Assembly: GCF_001735805.1 (NCBI RefSeq)
Contig: NZ_CP017248.1
Span: 3,906,001 to 3,970,000, forward strand
Length of the DNA: 64,000 nucleotides
Direction: 5' to 3'
DNA from: Streptomyces fodineus
GTDB lineage: Bacteria; Actinomycetota; Actinomycetes; Streptomycetales; Streptomycetaceae
Part shown: positions 54,014 to 62,191 of the stretch, one piece after another
Layout of the letters: each line of letters opens with the position of its first letter
How positions within the stretch are numbered: the stretch's first letter is position 1
Translations under genes and position numbers: made by a program
Notes under the pieces: model-generated
Database searches by the model: none
The model's input: the letters and a program-made list of their open reading frames with translations, nothing else
Told to the model about the DNA's origin: nothing

Positions 54014-55132
54014 ATGGCGATTCTCTGGCTGCTCATGGCGCTGCTCATGCTGAGCTTCGTGCTGCTCTCGCTCATGCGGCGCAGGCGCGGGGTGATCGAG
54101 CAGGTTCCCCCGGGACACCCGGACGCCGCCGACCCGGCGGCCTACGGCTTCGTGCGCCAGGAGGAGCTGGACGTGCGTATGCCCGGCCCGGACCAGGACC
54201 TGCTGGACGTCCTGGAGTTGGTGCAGCGCACGCAGGAGTATCGAGCGGCCTCCCAGCTGCTGGCCGGCACCGAGGCCGAGGGCGAGCGGCGCTGGCAGCG
54301 GGTGCAGGCCTTCGCCGGTGCCGCCGCCCTGGAGCTGCAGCAGCGGCCCGGCGGGGTGCATGAGACACCGGGCGGCCAGTGGCTGCGGGTCTGGCGGGCC
54401 GAGCAGCCCAAGGACGCGGGCGGCGCCGCCGTCTACGCGGAGTTCCTGGTGCAGCAGGCCTGGCGGACGTCGACGCCGGGCACGGGCGACTTCCGGATCA
54501 TCATGGAGGAGGCCCGGGACGCGTGCGCGCAGGCGGCCCTGCTGGCCCCCGGCGACCCGGTGCCGTACATCATCGAGCTGTCCGTCGCCCGCGGACTCGG
54601 CTATTCCCAGGCCGAGTTCGACCAGCTGTGGCTGAAGATCCTCGACCGCGCCCCGCACCACATGGGCGCACATCTGGCCGCGCTGAACTACTGGTGCGAG
54701 AAGTGGCACGGCTCGCGCGAGCAGGCGTACTCCTTCGCCGAGGCCGCCGCGGCCCGCGCCCCGCAGGGGTCCCTGCTCGCCGCGCTGCCGCTGTTCGCGG
54801 TCTTCGAGCACCTCCCCGAGGTGACCCTGGTGACCGGCTTCTACCAGAGCGAGGTCATCACCAGAGCAGTGCACGGCGCCCTGCACGCGGTGCACTCGGC
54901 CGGCCCCGACGACCCGGTGCTGGCGCACGTCCGCCATCTGCTGATCTTCTTCCTGGTCCGCGCGAAGCGCTGGCAGGAGGCCATGCACCAGTTGATACAC
55001 GCCGACGGCCACGTGGGCGCGCTGCCGTGGACGCTCTCCGAGGACCCGGCAGCCGAGTTCGCCGTCTACCGCGCCCTGGCGGTGGCCGGCTACGAGGCCA
55101 ACGGCGGCACCCCGGCCACGCTTCCGGGCTGA
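54014..55132 (+). CDS. Membrane-anchored helical-repeat protein, paralogue of the gene at 57110
   Basis: 372-residue protein with an N-terminal helix (ILWLLMALLMLSFVLLSLM) and an all-helical cytosolic domain. The segment ALNYWCEKWHGSREQAYSFA followed by ARAPQGSLLAALPL closely matches the protein at 57110-58210, so the two are paralogues placed on both sides of an M48 protease. The repeats look TPR-like. No enzymatic motif. It may be a scaffold for the protease (inference). Confidence 0.75.
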   Translation: MAILWLLMALLMLSFVLLSLMRRRRGVIEQVPPGHPDAADPAAYGFVRQEELDVRMPGPDQDLLDVLELVQRTQEYRAASQLLAGTEAEGERRWQRVQAFAGAAALELQQRPGGVHETPGGQWLRVWRAEQPKDAGGAAVYAEFLVQQAWRTSTPGTGDFRIIMEEARDACAQAALLAPGDPVPYIIELSVARGLGYSQAEFDQLWLKILDRAPHHMGAHLAALNYWCEKWHGSREQAYSFAEAAAARAPQGSLLAALPLFAVFEHLPEVTLVTGFYQSEVITRAVHGALHAVHSAGPDDPVLAHVRHLLIFFLVRAKRWQEAMHQLIHADGHVGALPWTLSEDPAAEFAVYRALAVAGYEANGGTPATLPG

Positions 55133-55255
55133 GCCCCGGCCGCCGCCCGTCCGGCGCCGCGCGCCATATCCCCCGCTGCCCGGCCACGCGGGCGCGCCGT
55201 ATCTGCATTGCTCTCCTGACCTGCGGTAGGGCATACTCCGGCATCCCCCCCACAC

Positions 55256-55282
55256 CGCACCACACGCACCACACGCACCAGT
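55256..55282. repeat. 9-bp tandem repeat upstream of the M48 gene
   Basis: Units CGCACCACA, CGCACCACA and CGCACCAGT follow each other directly and are trailed by CGCACCGCACC. They lie in the 202-base promoter gap before the protease gene. Confidence 0.7.
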
Positions 55283-55334
55283 CGCACCGCACCGTCATGT
55301 CCTGTTTCTGAGGTCCTGTGGGGGGATCTGCCCG

Positions 55335-56969
55335 ATGGGCGCAACTCTGCGCGCGCTGCGCGCTCTCGTTCTGCTGCTCGGTTTCTATCTGCTGAGCCTC
55401 GTGCTGCTCGCGGTGCTGCTCGGGCTCGATGTCGCCGCGTTCACATGGGGGCACGGTCCGGTGGCCGTGAAGATCGCCCTGGTGTCGGTGGTGCTGGCCG
55501 TTCCTGTCGTCCGCGGCATGTTCATGCTGCGCACACCCAGGGGTGAGGACGGCCCCGGCATCGCGGTCACGGAGGCCGACGAGCCCCGGCTGTGGGGGCT
55601 GGTGCGGGAGGTCGCGGTGGCGGCCGGTACCCGCGTCCCGGACCGGATTCTGCTCACCGGCGACGTCAACGCGTCCGTCAGCGAGGAGCCGCGACTGCTC
55701 GGCCTGCGCCCCGGCCCGCGCCGCCTGTTCCTCGGCGTGCCACTGCTGACCGGTCTGACCGAAGCCCAGCTGCGGGCCGTACTCGCCCATGAATACGGCC
55801 ACTTCACCGGCGGCGACACCCGGCTGTCCGCGCTGGTCGTGCGCGGCCGGGTGCAACTGGCCCGGGTCATCGGGCAGTTCCACGCCCAGGCGGACGGCAA
55901 GGTGGCCGCCGAACGGGCCCGGCAGGAGCAGGCCGCCGCCAAGCGGATCGCCAAGGGGAAGAAGGCCAAGAAGGTCGACACCGCCGGCTCCGGGGCGACG
56001 TACCGGATGATGGCGGCGATCTACACCGCCTACGCCACGTTCTATCTGCGCCTCTCGCTCTCCACCGCGCGTGGCCAGGAGTTCGCCGCCGACCTGGCCG
56101 CCGCGCGGATCGCCGGACGCGACGCGACGGCGTCGGCGCTGCGCGAGATCCCGGTGCTGTCCGCCTCCCACGGCTTCTACCTCGACTCCTACGCCACCCT
56201 CGGTCTGCAGGCCCGGCTGCTGCCGCCGCGCGGCGAGTTCTTCGGCGGCTTCGGCAAGCTGCTGACGGCCCGTGAACTGGAACTGGTGCAACTCCGCTCG
56301 GAGCTGCCGGAAGAGCCGGCCTCGCCGTACGACTCGCATCCGCCGATCGCCGAACGGGTGCGCCGTATCGAGGCGCTGCCCGCGGACGGACGTACCGAGG
56401 AGGCCAAGGGCGCGGCGTTCGCCCTGCTCACCGACCCGGAGCGGACCCTGGCCGCGCTGGAGGACGCCGTCCTGACCGACGAGGTGCTCACCTTCCGGCG
56501 CACCACGGGCTGGGAGGAACTGCTGGAGGCCTCGATGGCCACGGGCCTGTCCTCGAGGCACACCCCGCTGCACCGGGCGCTGGCCGACTACACCGGGCAA
56601 CCGCCGACCCTGGCCGCGCTGCTGGAGCTCGTCGACCAGGGCCGGCTGTGGCAGCTTGCCAAGCGGCTGCCGCTGTCGAAGGAGGCGGCGGCCGCGAAGG
56701 GGCGGGCGTTCCGGGAGTTCGTACGACCCGTGCTGGCCAGGTCGGTGCGGACGATGGTGCTGGCCGAGTTCAGCGCCCGTTCGCTGCTGCACTGGGAGTT
56801 CTCCTGGTCCCGTCCGGCCGCCGTACGACTGCCCGGCTGGGGCTCGCAGACGGCGCAGGACGACGGTCCCGAGGCCGAGCTGGACGCGGCGGTGGACGCG
56901 GCGCTCGCCGACCACCCCGACACCGCGCCCCTGCGGGCCCTGTTGCCACCGGCGACACAGAACGCCTGA
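55335..56969 (+). CDS. M48-family membrane zinc metalloprotease
   Basis: 544-residue protein with two N-terminal helices (about 10-30 and 45-65). The zinc site is H152-E153-x-x-H156 (HEYGH), with third ligand E249 in QEFAADLAA, as in HtpX/Ste24-type proteases. It lacks extra helices after the active site, so the catalytic domain should be cytosolic. The long C-terminal helical domain is not part of the core family. It lies between two paralogous helical membrane proteins. Confidence 0.88.
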   Translation: MGATLRALRALVLLLGFYLLSLVLLAVLLGLDVAAFTWGHGPVAVKIALVSVVLAVPVVRGMFMLRTPRGEDGPGIAVTEADEPRLWGLVREVAVAAGTRVPDRILLTGDVNASVSEEPRLLGLRPGPRRLFLGVPLLTGLTEAQLRAVLAHEYGHFTGGDTRLSALVVRGRVQLARVIGQFHAQADGKVAAERARQEQAAAKRIAKGKKAKKVDTAGSGATYRMMAAIYTAYATFYLRLSLSTARGQEFAADLAAARIAGRDATASALREIPVLSASHGFYLDSYATLGLQARLLPPRGEFFGGFGKLLTARELELVQLRSELPEEPASPYDSHPPIAERVRRIEALPADGRTEEAKGAAFALLTDPERTLAALEDAVLTDEVLTFRRTTGWEELLEASMATGLSSRHTPLHRALADYTGQPPTLAALLELVDQGRLWQLAKRLPLSKEAAAAKGRAFREFVRPVLARSVRTMVLAEFSARSLLHWEFSWSRPAAVRLPGWGSQTAQDDGPEAELDAAVDAALADHPDTAPLRALLPPATQNA

Positions 56970-57016
56970 CACCGGCCGACTCGCCTCCGCCGCCGACGAA
57001 CCACAAGCGAACCACA

Positions 57017-57086
57017 AACGCAGAACAACGCAAAACAGCGCAGAACAATGCAGAACAACGACGTACAACGCAGAGCAACGCAGACC
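57017..57086. repeat. Decanucleotide tandem repeat before the second paralogue
   Basis: Seven contiguous 10-bp units of consensus AACGCAGAAC (variants AACGCAAAAC, AGCGCAGAAC, AATGCAGAAC, AACGACGTAC, AACGCAGAGC, AACGCAGACC) stand in phase just before the ATG at 57110. The A/C-rich run is unlike the rest of this GC-rich DNA and is not coding. Confidence 0.9.
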
Positions 57087-57109
57087 GAAGAACGGATCGA
57101 AACCCGCCG

Positions 57110-58210
57110 ATGACCGTCCTGCTGTGGATCCTGGGCATCCTGGCCCTCCCCGTCGTGCTCGCCGCCGTGTGGTTCACCGGCGCGTTCGTGAAGGAACTCT
57201 TCTCGCCGAGCCCGCCCGGCCCGGACTCGGCGGCACAGACCGCGGAGCGGCTCGGCCTGCTGCCCGCCGAGCGACAGGACACCGAGCACTCCGCGCCGCT
57301 GCCCGAGGAGTGGTCGGCCGCTCTCGCCGCGGTGCGCGGCGGTGACTGGCGGCCCGCCGCCGAACTCCTGCGGGCGATCGGCCGGGACTGGGAGCGCCGT
57401 TCGACGGTCGCCGGTCTGCTGGGCACGGCCGCGGCCGAGGAGGACGCCTGGCTGCTGGACTGGGAGGCGGCATGCCCCGGGGACCCGGACGCGGCTGTGG
57501 TCCGGGCGCGGAGCACGGTGTACCTGGCCTGGGAACTGCGGGGTTCGCTGCAGGCGGAGAACACCACGCGGGAGCAGTTCGACGGCTTCCATCGCACGCT
57601 CGCTGCCGCGCGTGAGGAGATCGCGCGGGCGGCGGCGCTCAACCCCGACGACCCGACGCCGTACATCACGGAGATATGGGTGGCCCTCGGACTCGGCTAC
57701 CCGCATGCGGAGATGGAGAAGCTGTGGGCGGAGATCACCGCCCGTGCCCCGTACCACTACGGCGCCCACCAGGCGGCGCTGCAGTACTGGTGCGCGAAGT
57801 GGCGGGGGTCGAAGGAGCTGGCCTTCGGCTTCGCCGAACGCGCGGCGGCCGGGGCGCCGGCCGGCAGTCTGCTGACGGCGCTGCCGCTCATCGCGCACTT
57901 CGAGCACGACAGGTCGACCGATGTCGCGGCCGACGGCACACCCGAGATGGTGGCCCGGGTCGACGCGGGCCTCGCGGACGCGGCGGCCGCGGCAGCGGCG
58001 GACCCCGGCCGGCCGGGCCTCGCCCAGCTGCGCCATCTGCTGGCCTTCTATCTGCATCTGCAGGACCGGCACGAGGCGGCGCTGGAGCAGTTCAGGCTCG
58101 TCGACGGGTATGTGGACGCGCTGCCGTGGAGCTACCGGGGCGACGGGGCGGCGGCGTACTACTGCCGGGTCCGCAATGAGACGGCACAGGCGGTGGCGGC
58201 GGCGTCCTGA
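57110..58210 (+). CDS. Membrane-anchored helical-repeat protein, paralogue of the gene at 54014
   Basis: 366-residue protein with one N-terminal helix (VLLWILGILALPVVLAAVWF) and a helical cytosolic domain. The core ALQYWCAKWRGSKELAFGFA then AGAPAGSLLTALPL aligns with the paralogue upstream of the M48 gene. A 10-bp repeat array lies in its leader. Likely a scaffold or partner of the M48 protease, based only on position. Confidence 0.75.
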   Translation: MTVLLWILGILALPVVLAAVWFTGAFVKELFSPSPPGPDSAAQTAERLGLLPAERQDTEHSAPLPEEWSAALAAVRGGDWRPAAELLRAIGRDWERRSTVAGLLGTAAAEEDAWLLDWEAACPGDPDAAVVRARSTVYLAWELRGSLQAENTTREQFDGFHRTLAAAREEIARAAALNPDDPTPYITEIWVALGLGYPHAEMEKLWAEITARAPYHYGAHQAALQYWCAKWRGSKELAFGFAERAAAGAPAGSLLTALPLIAHFEHDRSTDVAADGTPEMVARVDAGLADAAAAAAADPGRPGLAQLRHLLAFYLHLQDRHEAALEQFRLVDGYVDALPWSYRGDGAAAYYCRVRNETAQAVAAAS

Positions 58211-58526
58211 CGACCGTGCCCGGACGCCCGCAACCGCCCGGGTCGCACATACGGGACCTGCCCGTGGACGAGACATGAATCGCGCCAAAGTCCCTGACAC
58301 GGGAACCCTCGGCGTCGGCGGCTCTCCGGAAGACCACCGACAGACGGCTGATCATGGAGCAGACGGGCCGTGGGGACCGGCTGGGACGGCGCGACCAGCG
58401 GACCCGGATCGGAAGCGTATCGGAAGCGCGAAACCGGCTCGCACCCGGCGGATGTCGGGCAAGGTGACTCTCGCCACGCGTTGAACGAGCCACACCCCGG
58501 CTGTCCGCCGGGAGTTGCGAGGGCCC
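58211..58526. other. Intergenic region, no convincing gene
   Basis: The 316 bases contain an open frame at 58275-58484 (MNRAKVPDTG onward), but its third codon positions are only weakly G/C-biased, unlike all real genes here. I treat it as non-coding. It probably holds the promoter for the operon starting at 58527. Confidence 0.5.
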
Positions 58527-59180
58527 ATGAACCACACCTATGAGCCGCCGAGTCTGATACCCGCCGTGGGGCAGGAACGGACGTACGCGCTGCTCATCGC
58601 AAGTGTCCCCCTTCTGCTGATCCTGCTGGTGGCGGTCGTGCCCCAGCTGGCCTCGGGCGACGGCAGCGCGCCCGCGGCCACCTCGCTGGACGGCCAGGGC
58701 GGCTACTCCTACACACCGCCGACGACGGACTCGCCGGCACCGGACCCCTCCACGGCGTACGGCACGGTCCCGTCGCTGCCCGCCGGCAGCGGTGACACCA
58801 CGTACCCGACCCCGAACCCGCTGGACACGGAGGTCACGAACAGCCCGGAAAGCACGGGAAGTTCGGACAGTACGGCGAGCACGAACAGCGCCGCCGGTCC
58901 CGCCGACACCGTCAGCAGCTTCTTCAAGGCCATCAACGACCGCGACTACCAGACCGCCTGGGACCTGGGCGGCAAGAACCTCGACATGAACTACGACTCC
59001 TTCGTGTCGGGCTTCGCCACCACCGAGCGGGACGACTTCACCATCGGGTCCGTCGACGGCGACACGGTCTCCGTGAGCCTCACCGCCCGGCAGACCGACG
59101 GTACGGAGAGGTCGTACACCGGTCAGTACACCGTGGTCGACGGTGTCATCACCCACGCCTCGATGACCTCGGCCGGCTGA
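58527..59180 (+). CDS. Single-pass membrane protein with NTF2-like exported domain
   Basis: 217-residue protein: short cytosolic N-terminus, one helix (YALLIASVPLLLILLVAVV), a Ser/Thr/Pro linker and a C-terminal domain (ADTVSSFFKAINDRDYQTAWDLGG) that resembles SnoaL/NTF2-like folds used for ligand or wall binding. The ATG at 58527 is preceded by GCGAGGG. The next gene starts 20 bases later, so it is probably the first gene of the operon with the prion-like membrane protein and TIR-like effector. Confidence 0.7.
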   Translation: MNHTYEPPSLIPAVGQERTYALLIASVPLLLILLVAVVPQLASGDGSAPAATSLDGQGGYSYTPPTTDSPAPDPSTAYGTVPSLPAGSGDTTYPTPNPLDTEVTNSPESTGSSDSTASTNSAAGPADTVSSFFKAINDRDYQTAWDLGGKNLDMNYDSFVSGFATTERDDFTIGSVDGDTVSVSLTARQTDGTERSYTGQYTVVDGVITHASMTSAG

Positions 59181-59200
59181 AGAGAGCGGAGAACAGAGCC

Positions 59201-60775
59201 ATGGCAAGCGACATCCTTTCCGTTCCCGCTCCGCCGCCGGAATCGCGCGGGCCCCTCGCGGGCCGCCCGTCCGTGGACCCCGCCAGCGACGCCACCCGGC
59301 TGCTGTGCGCGGGCACCTATCTGGATCCGGTGTACCGCACCACCGTCATCCGCGAGTTGCTGACCCACCGCTTCCGGGTGGTGGCGCCGTCGTACGGGTA
59401 CGACGCGGTGCCCGTGCTCGCGCACGCCCTGGCGGCCCGCCGGCTGCACCGCATCCGCCTCGCCCTGCTCGGGGCGGGCGGCGTCGTCACGTTCCTCCTC
59501 ATGGCCGTCGGTGTGCTCGACGGCTTCGCCGCGCTGCTGCTGGTGCTGTGGATGCTGTGGGCCACCGCGTTTCTGCGGCGGGTCGTCACCCTCCAGCAGC
59601 TGTCGGCCCGGCTGGCCCGCCGCACCGGCGCGGACGGCCGCACGCGCGGGTTCGACGGCTCCTACCCCGAGCATCCCGAGCTGACGGCCCAGCTCATCGC
59701 CAAGATCGACCGGGAGCAGACCTCGGACAGCAGTCAGATCTGCTACGGCGGCTACAAGCCGTTCGTCGGCGCGGGCGACCAGGTGCGGCGCTGGTCCACC
59801 GCCGAGCTGCTGGTCGGCGCGCCGGTCAGCGCGTTCGACGGCCGGCAGGCGCCGGGCATGCACGGCTTGCCCGGCATGCCCACGGCATCCGGCGCGAACG
59901 GCCCGGAGCCGCGGCGCAAGGAGATCGTCCCCTTCACCGTCGAGGACATCACCGACTACGTGTCCGCCCGTATGACGTCCGAACTGCGCGACGAGGCCGA
60001 CCGGTTGGCGCGGATCGAGGGGCTCGCCGTCGAGCGGAGCACCTTCACCACCGCCGTCACGACCCTGCACGGCGCGTTGACGGCGATCCCGGCGCAGAGC
60101 GTCGACCACTGGCAGGACGCCTACGGCTCGGGACGCGCATACCTGTGCATCCGGGTGGGTTCATGGAACCAGGAGCTGGTCACCACGGCGTTCGTGGGCT
60201 TCGACCTCAAGGGGAGCACCCTGCACACCGAGTTCTACTCGTATGTGCTGGGGCCGATCCGGGGGAGTTTCCATCTGGTGGACCGGCTCCCCGCGAGGCT
60301 GGACGGCCGGACCCTGCTCAAGGTCGCCTGGCACACCCTGCGGGCCACGCCCGAGGCCACGCTGCGGTCTCTGTTCTCCCGGGCGCCCTCGGCGCTGTCC
60401 GGACTGCTGCCGTGGAAGCGGAACCGGATCGAGCTGCCGAAGCCGGTCGACACCAGCGAGTTCGGTCTCGGCCGGTACGCGGACACCGTGGTGAACCGCG
60501 GGGCGCTCACCAGCATCCGGGAGCTGGCGTCCAGCGGCGTCTTCCACGTCTTCTTCCAGGAGACGGACACGATCAAGTACACGCAGATCGTGGAGCGTCA
60601 ACTCCTGCACGTCATCCGTGACTTCCTGCAGGAGCACAACGTGGACCTGGCGGAGCACGAGGCCCGCCAGACGAACATCCTCAACTACGGCAGCAACAAC
60701 AACTTCGTGAACGGCAACAACAACACCACCAACTCGGGCACGCAGAATCACTTCAACGGCTCCGACGGCGGTTGA
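59201..60775 (+). CDS. Two-TM membrane protein with C-terminal Asn-rich prion-like motif
   Basis: 524-residue protein of no recognised family. Two helices lie at about 86-105 and 107-125; the rest is cytosolic and mixed alpha/beta with TVEDITDYVSARMTSELRDEADRLA and ETDTIKYTQIVERQLLHVIRDF. Residues 492-518 form a low-complexity Asn/Gly motif (NYGSNNNFVNGNNN then TNSGTQN) that recurs at the N-terminus of the next protein. Such paired motifs are the hallmark of amyloid signalling between a sensor and its effector. GGAG precedes the ATG; the gap to the next gene is 14 bases. Confidence 0.75.
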   Translation: MASDILSVPAPPPESRGPLAGRPSVDPASDATRLLCAGTYLDPVYRTTVIRELLTHRFRVVAPSYGYDAVPVLAHALAARRLHRIRLALLGAGGVVTFLLMAVGVLDGFAALLLVLWMLWATAFLRRVVTLQQLSARLARRTGADGRTRGFDGSYPEHPELTAQLIAKIDREQTSDSSQICYGGYKPFVGAGDQVRRWSTAELLVGAPVSAFDGRQAPGMHGLPGMPTASGANGPEPRRKEIVPFTVEDITDYVSARMTSELRDEADRLARIEGLAVERSTFTTAVTTLHGALTAIPAQSVDHWQDAYGSGRAYLCIRVGSWNQELVTTAFVGFDLKGSTLHTEFYSYVLGPIRGSFHLVDRLPARLDGRTLLKVAWHTLRATPEATLRSLFSRAPSALSGLLPWKRNRIELPKPVDTSEFGLGRYADTVVNRGALTSIRELASSGVFHVFFQETDTIKYTQIVERQLLHVIRDFLQEHNVDLAEHEARQTNILNYGSNNNFVNGNNNTTNSGTQNHFNGSDGG

Positions 60776-60918
60776 GGGGCGGGAGCGGCATGACGGACAC
60801 CTCCACGGGCACGGGCGGCAACAGCAGCAACTACGGGAGGCGCAACGACTTCGGCAGCAACAACAACTTCGTCACCGGCAACAACAACAGCACCAACTCG
60901 GGCACGCAGAACTTCTAC
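60686..60918. repeat. Imperfect direct repeat encoding the shared Asn-rich motif
   Basis: About 68 bases at 60686-60753 and 60850-60918 are nearly identical in DNA and encode almost the same peptide at the end of one protein and the start of the next. The repeats are in the correct frame of each gene. Confidence 0.85.
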
Positions 60919-61542
60919 GGCGACGCCCCGGCCGGCCCGCATGCGCGCCGCGGGGACGACGACCGCCCCGGGCCCTCCCCGGACCGCAGCCGCAACGTCT
61001 TCGTCGTGCACGGGCGGGACGAGGAGGTGCGGACGAAGATGTTCGGTCTGCTGCGCCGGCTCGATCTGCGCCCGCTCGAATGGGAGGACCTGGTCAGAGC
61101 CACCGGGAAGACGGCGCCCTTCCTCGGCGAGGTCGTCGCGAAGGCCCCGGAGCAGGCCCAGGCGGCCCTCGTGCTGCTCACCCCGGACGACATCGTGCAG
61201 CTGCACCCGGAACTGCGGGGTGCGAACGAGCCGTCGTACGAGACCCAGCCGACCGGGCAGCCCCGGCCGAACGTGCTGATCGAACTGGGCATGGTCCTGA
61301 TGGCCTACCCGGAGCGCACGCTGATGGTGGAGGTCGGTGAGCTGCGCGCGATCGCCGACCTCGCGGGCCGGAACGTCATCCGGTTCGACGGCTCGGAGGC
61401 CGCCCTGAGCAAGATCGTGCAGCGGCTGAAGCTGGCCGGCTGCACGGTCGACGACACCGGCTCCGAATGGCGCCAGACCTGGCCGTACAGCCATCTGTCG
61501 GCGTACGGCCGCACCGGGCGGACGGTTCCGCCGGCTCACTGA
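60790..61542 (+). CDS. TIR-like (PF10137/CAP12-type) nucleotide-binding effector with prion-like N-terminus
   Basis: 250-residue protein. Residues 21-43 repeat the Asn-rich motif of the upstream membrane protein (FGSNNNFVTGNNN then TNSGTQN). Residues 69-220 are a TIR-like domain of the predicted nucleotide-binding type (COG4271/PF10137): NVFVVHGRDEEVR, ALVLLTPDD and NVLIELGMVL with E165 at the expected catalytic Glu. Relatives such as CBASS Cap12 degrade NAD+ once filaments form. The layout suggests NAD+ consumption or signal production after amyloid templating. A strong hairpin follows the stop. Confidence 0.85.
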   Translation: MTDTSTGTGGNSSNYGRRNDFGSNNNFVTGNNNSTNSGTQNFYGDAPAGPHARRGDDDRPGPSPDRSRNVFVVHGRDEEVRTKMFGLLRRLDLRPLEWEDLVRATGKTAPFLGEVVAKAPEQAQAALVLLTPDDIVQLHPELRGANEPSYETQPTGQPRPNVLIELGMVLMAYPERTLMVEVGELRAIADLAGRNVIRFDGSEAALSKIVQRLKLAGCTVDDTGSEWRQTWPYSHLSAYGRTGRTVPPAH

Positions 61543-61687
61543 GACCGCGGTACGGGCCCAGTGACCGAACGGCCACGCTCCGGGGGAGGGCCCGTACCGC
61601 TCCACACCCCCTCGCACCTGCCGAGGGGGCCCCCATCGTCGGTCCTGGCGACCGGGGTCGCCCAGCGGTGCCCGCCAATCGGCGGCC
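61543..61687 (+). terminator. Two hairpins after the TIR-like gene
   Basis: GCGGTACGGGCCC (61547-61559) pairs exactly with 61588-61600, followed by CCCCCTCG/CGAGGGGG (61607-61629). Together they make a robust transcription stop before the repeat array. Confidence 0.7.
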
Positions 61688-62191
61688 GACCTGGAGATGC
61701 CCGCCGCCCGGCGTCAGACCCGACGGTGCCCGGCGCCTCGGCGTCGGACCCGGCCATGCCCACCGCCCGCCCTGGCACCTCTCCGCCGGTGACCGCCGCC
61801 CGGCACCAGCCCTGGAGATGCCCAGCACCCCCCGTCGCACCCGACGGCCGGTGACCGCCACCCGACGTCAGACGTGACCGTGCCCAGCGACGCGGTGTCA
61901 GAGCCGCGGCGCCCAGCGCCCGACGTCGTACCTGACCGCCGGTGCCCCCGGACCAGACCTGGAGATGCCCACCGCCCTCAGTCGCACCTGACGGCCGGCA
62001 ACCGTCACCAGACGGCAGGCCCGGCGGCGCCCAGCGACCCGGCATCAGACCTGGCGATGCTCATCGCCCGGCGTCAGACCCGGCACCAGACCTGGAGACG
62101 CCCAGCACCCCCCGTCGCACCCGACGGCCGACAACCCGACGGTGCCCAGCGACCCGATGTCGGACCTGAAGATGCCCACCACCCGGTGTCA
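61688..62191. repeat. Degenerate tandem array of about 30-bp units
   Basis: About 16 contiguous units of 27-33 bp share a pattern like GACCTGGAGATGCCCACCGC plus CCGGCGTCA, with TGCCCA cores and GTCAGACC or GTCGCACC joints. Unit length varies and is often not a multiple of three, so it is not protein-coding. The array abuts and slightly enters the 3' end of the Macro-domain gene (the stop TCA is part of a GTCAGACC joint). No unique spacers occur, so it is not CRISPR. Confidence 0.8.

Noticed and set aside
58275..58484. 69-codon open frame (MNRAKVPDTG onward)
   Set aside because: Third-position G/C is far below that of real genes here, and no ribosome site or recognisable motif is present.
61688..62191. 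Possible CRISPR array
   Set aside because: Units are contiguous and degenerate, with no constant repeat separated by unique spacers, and no cas genes are nearby.
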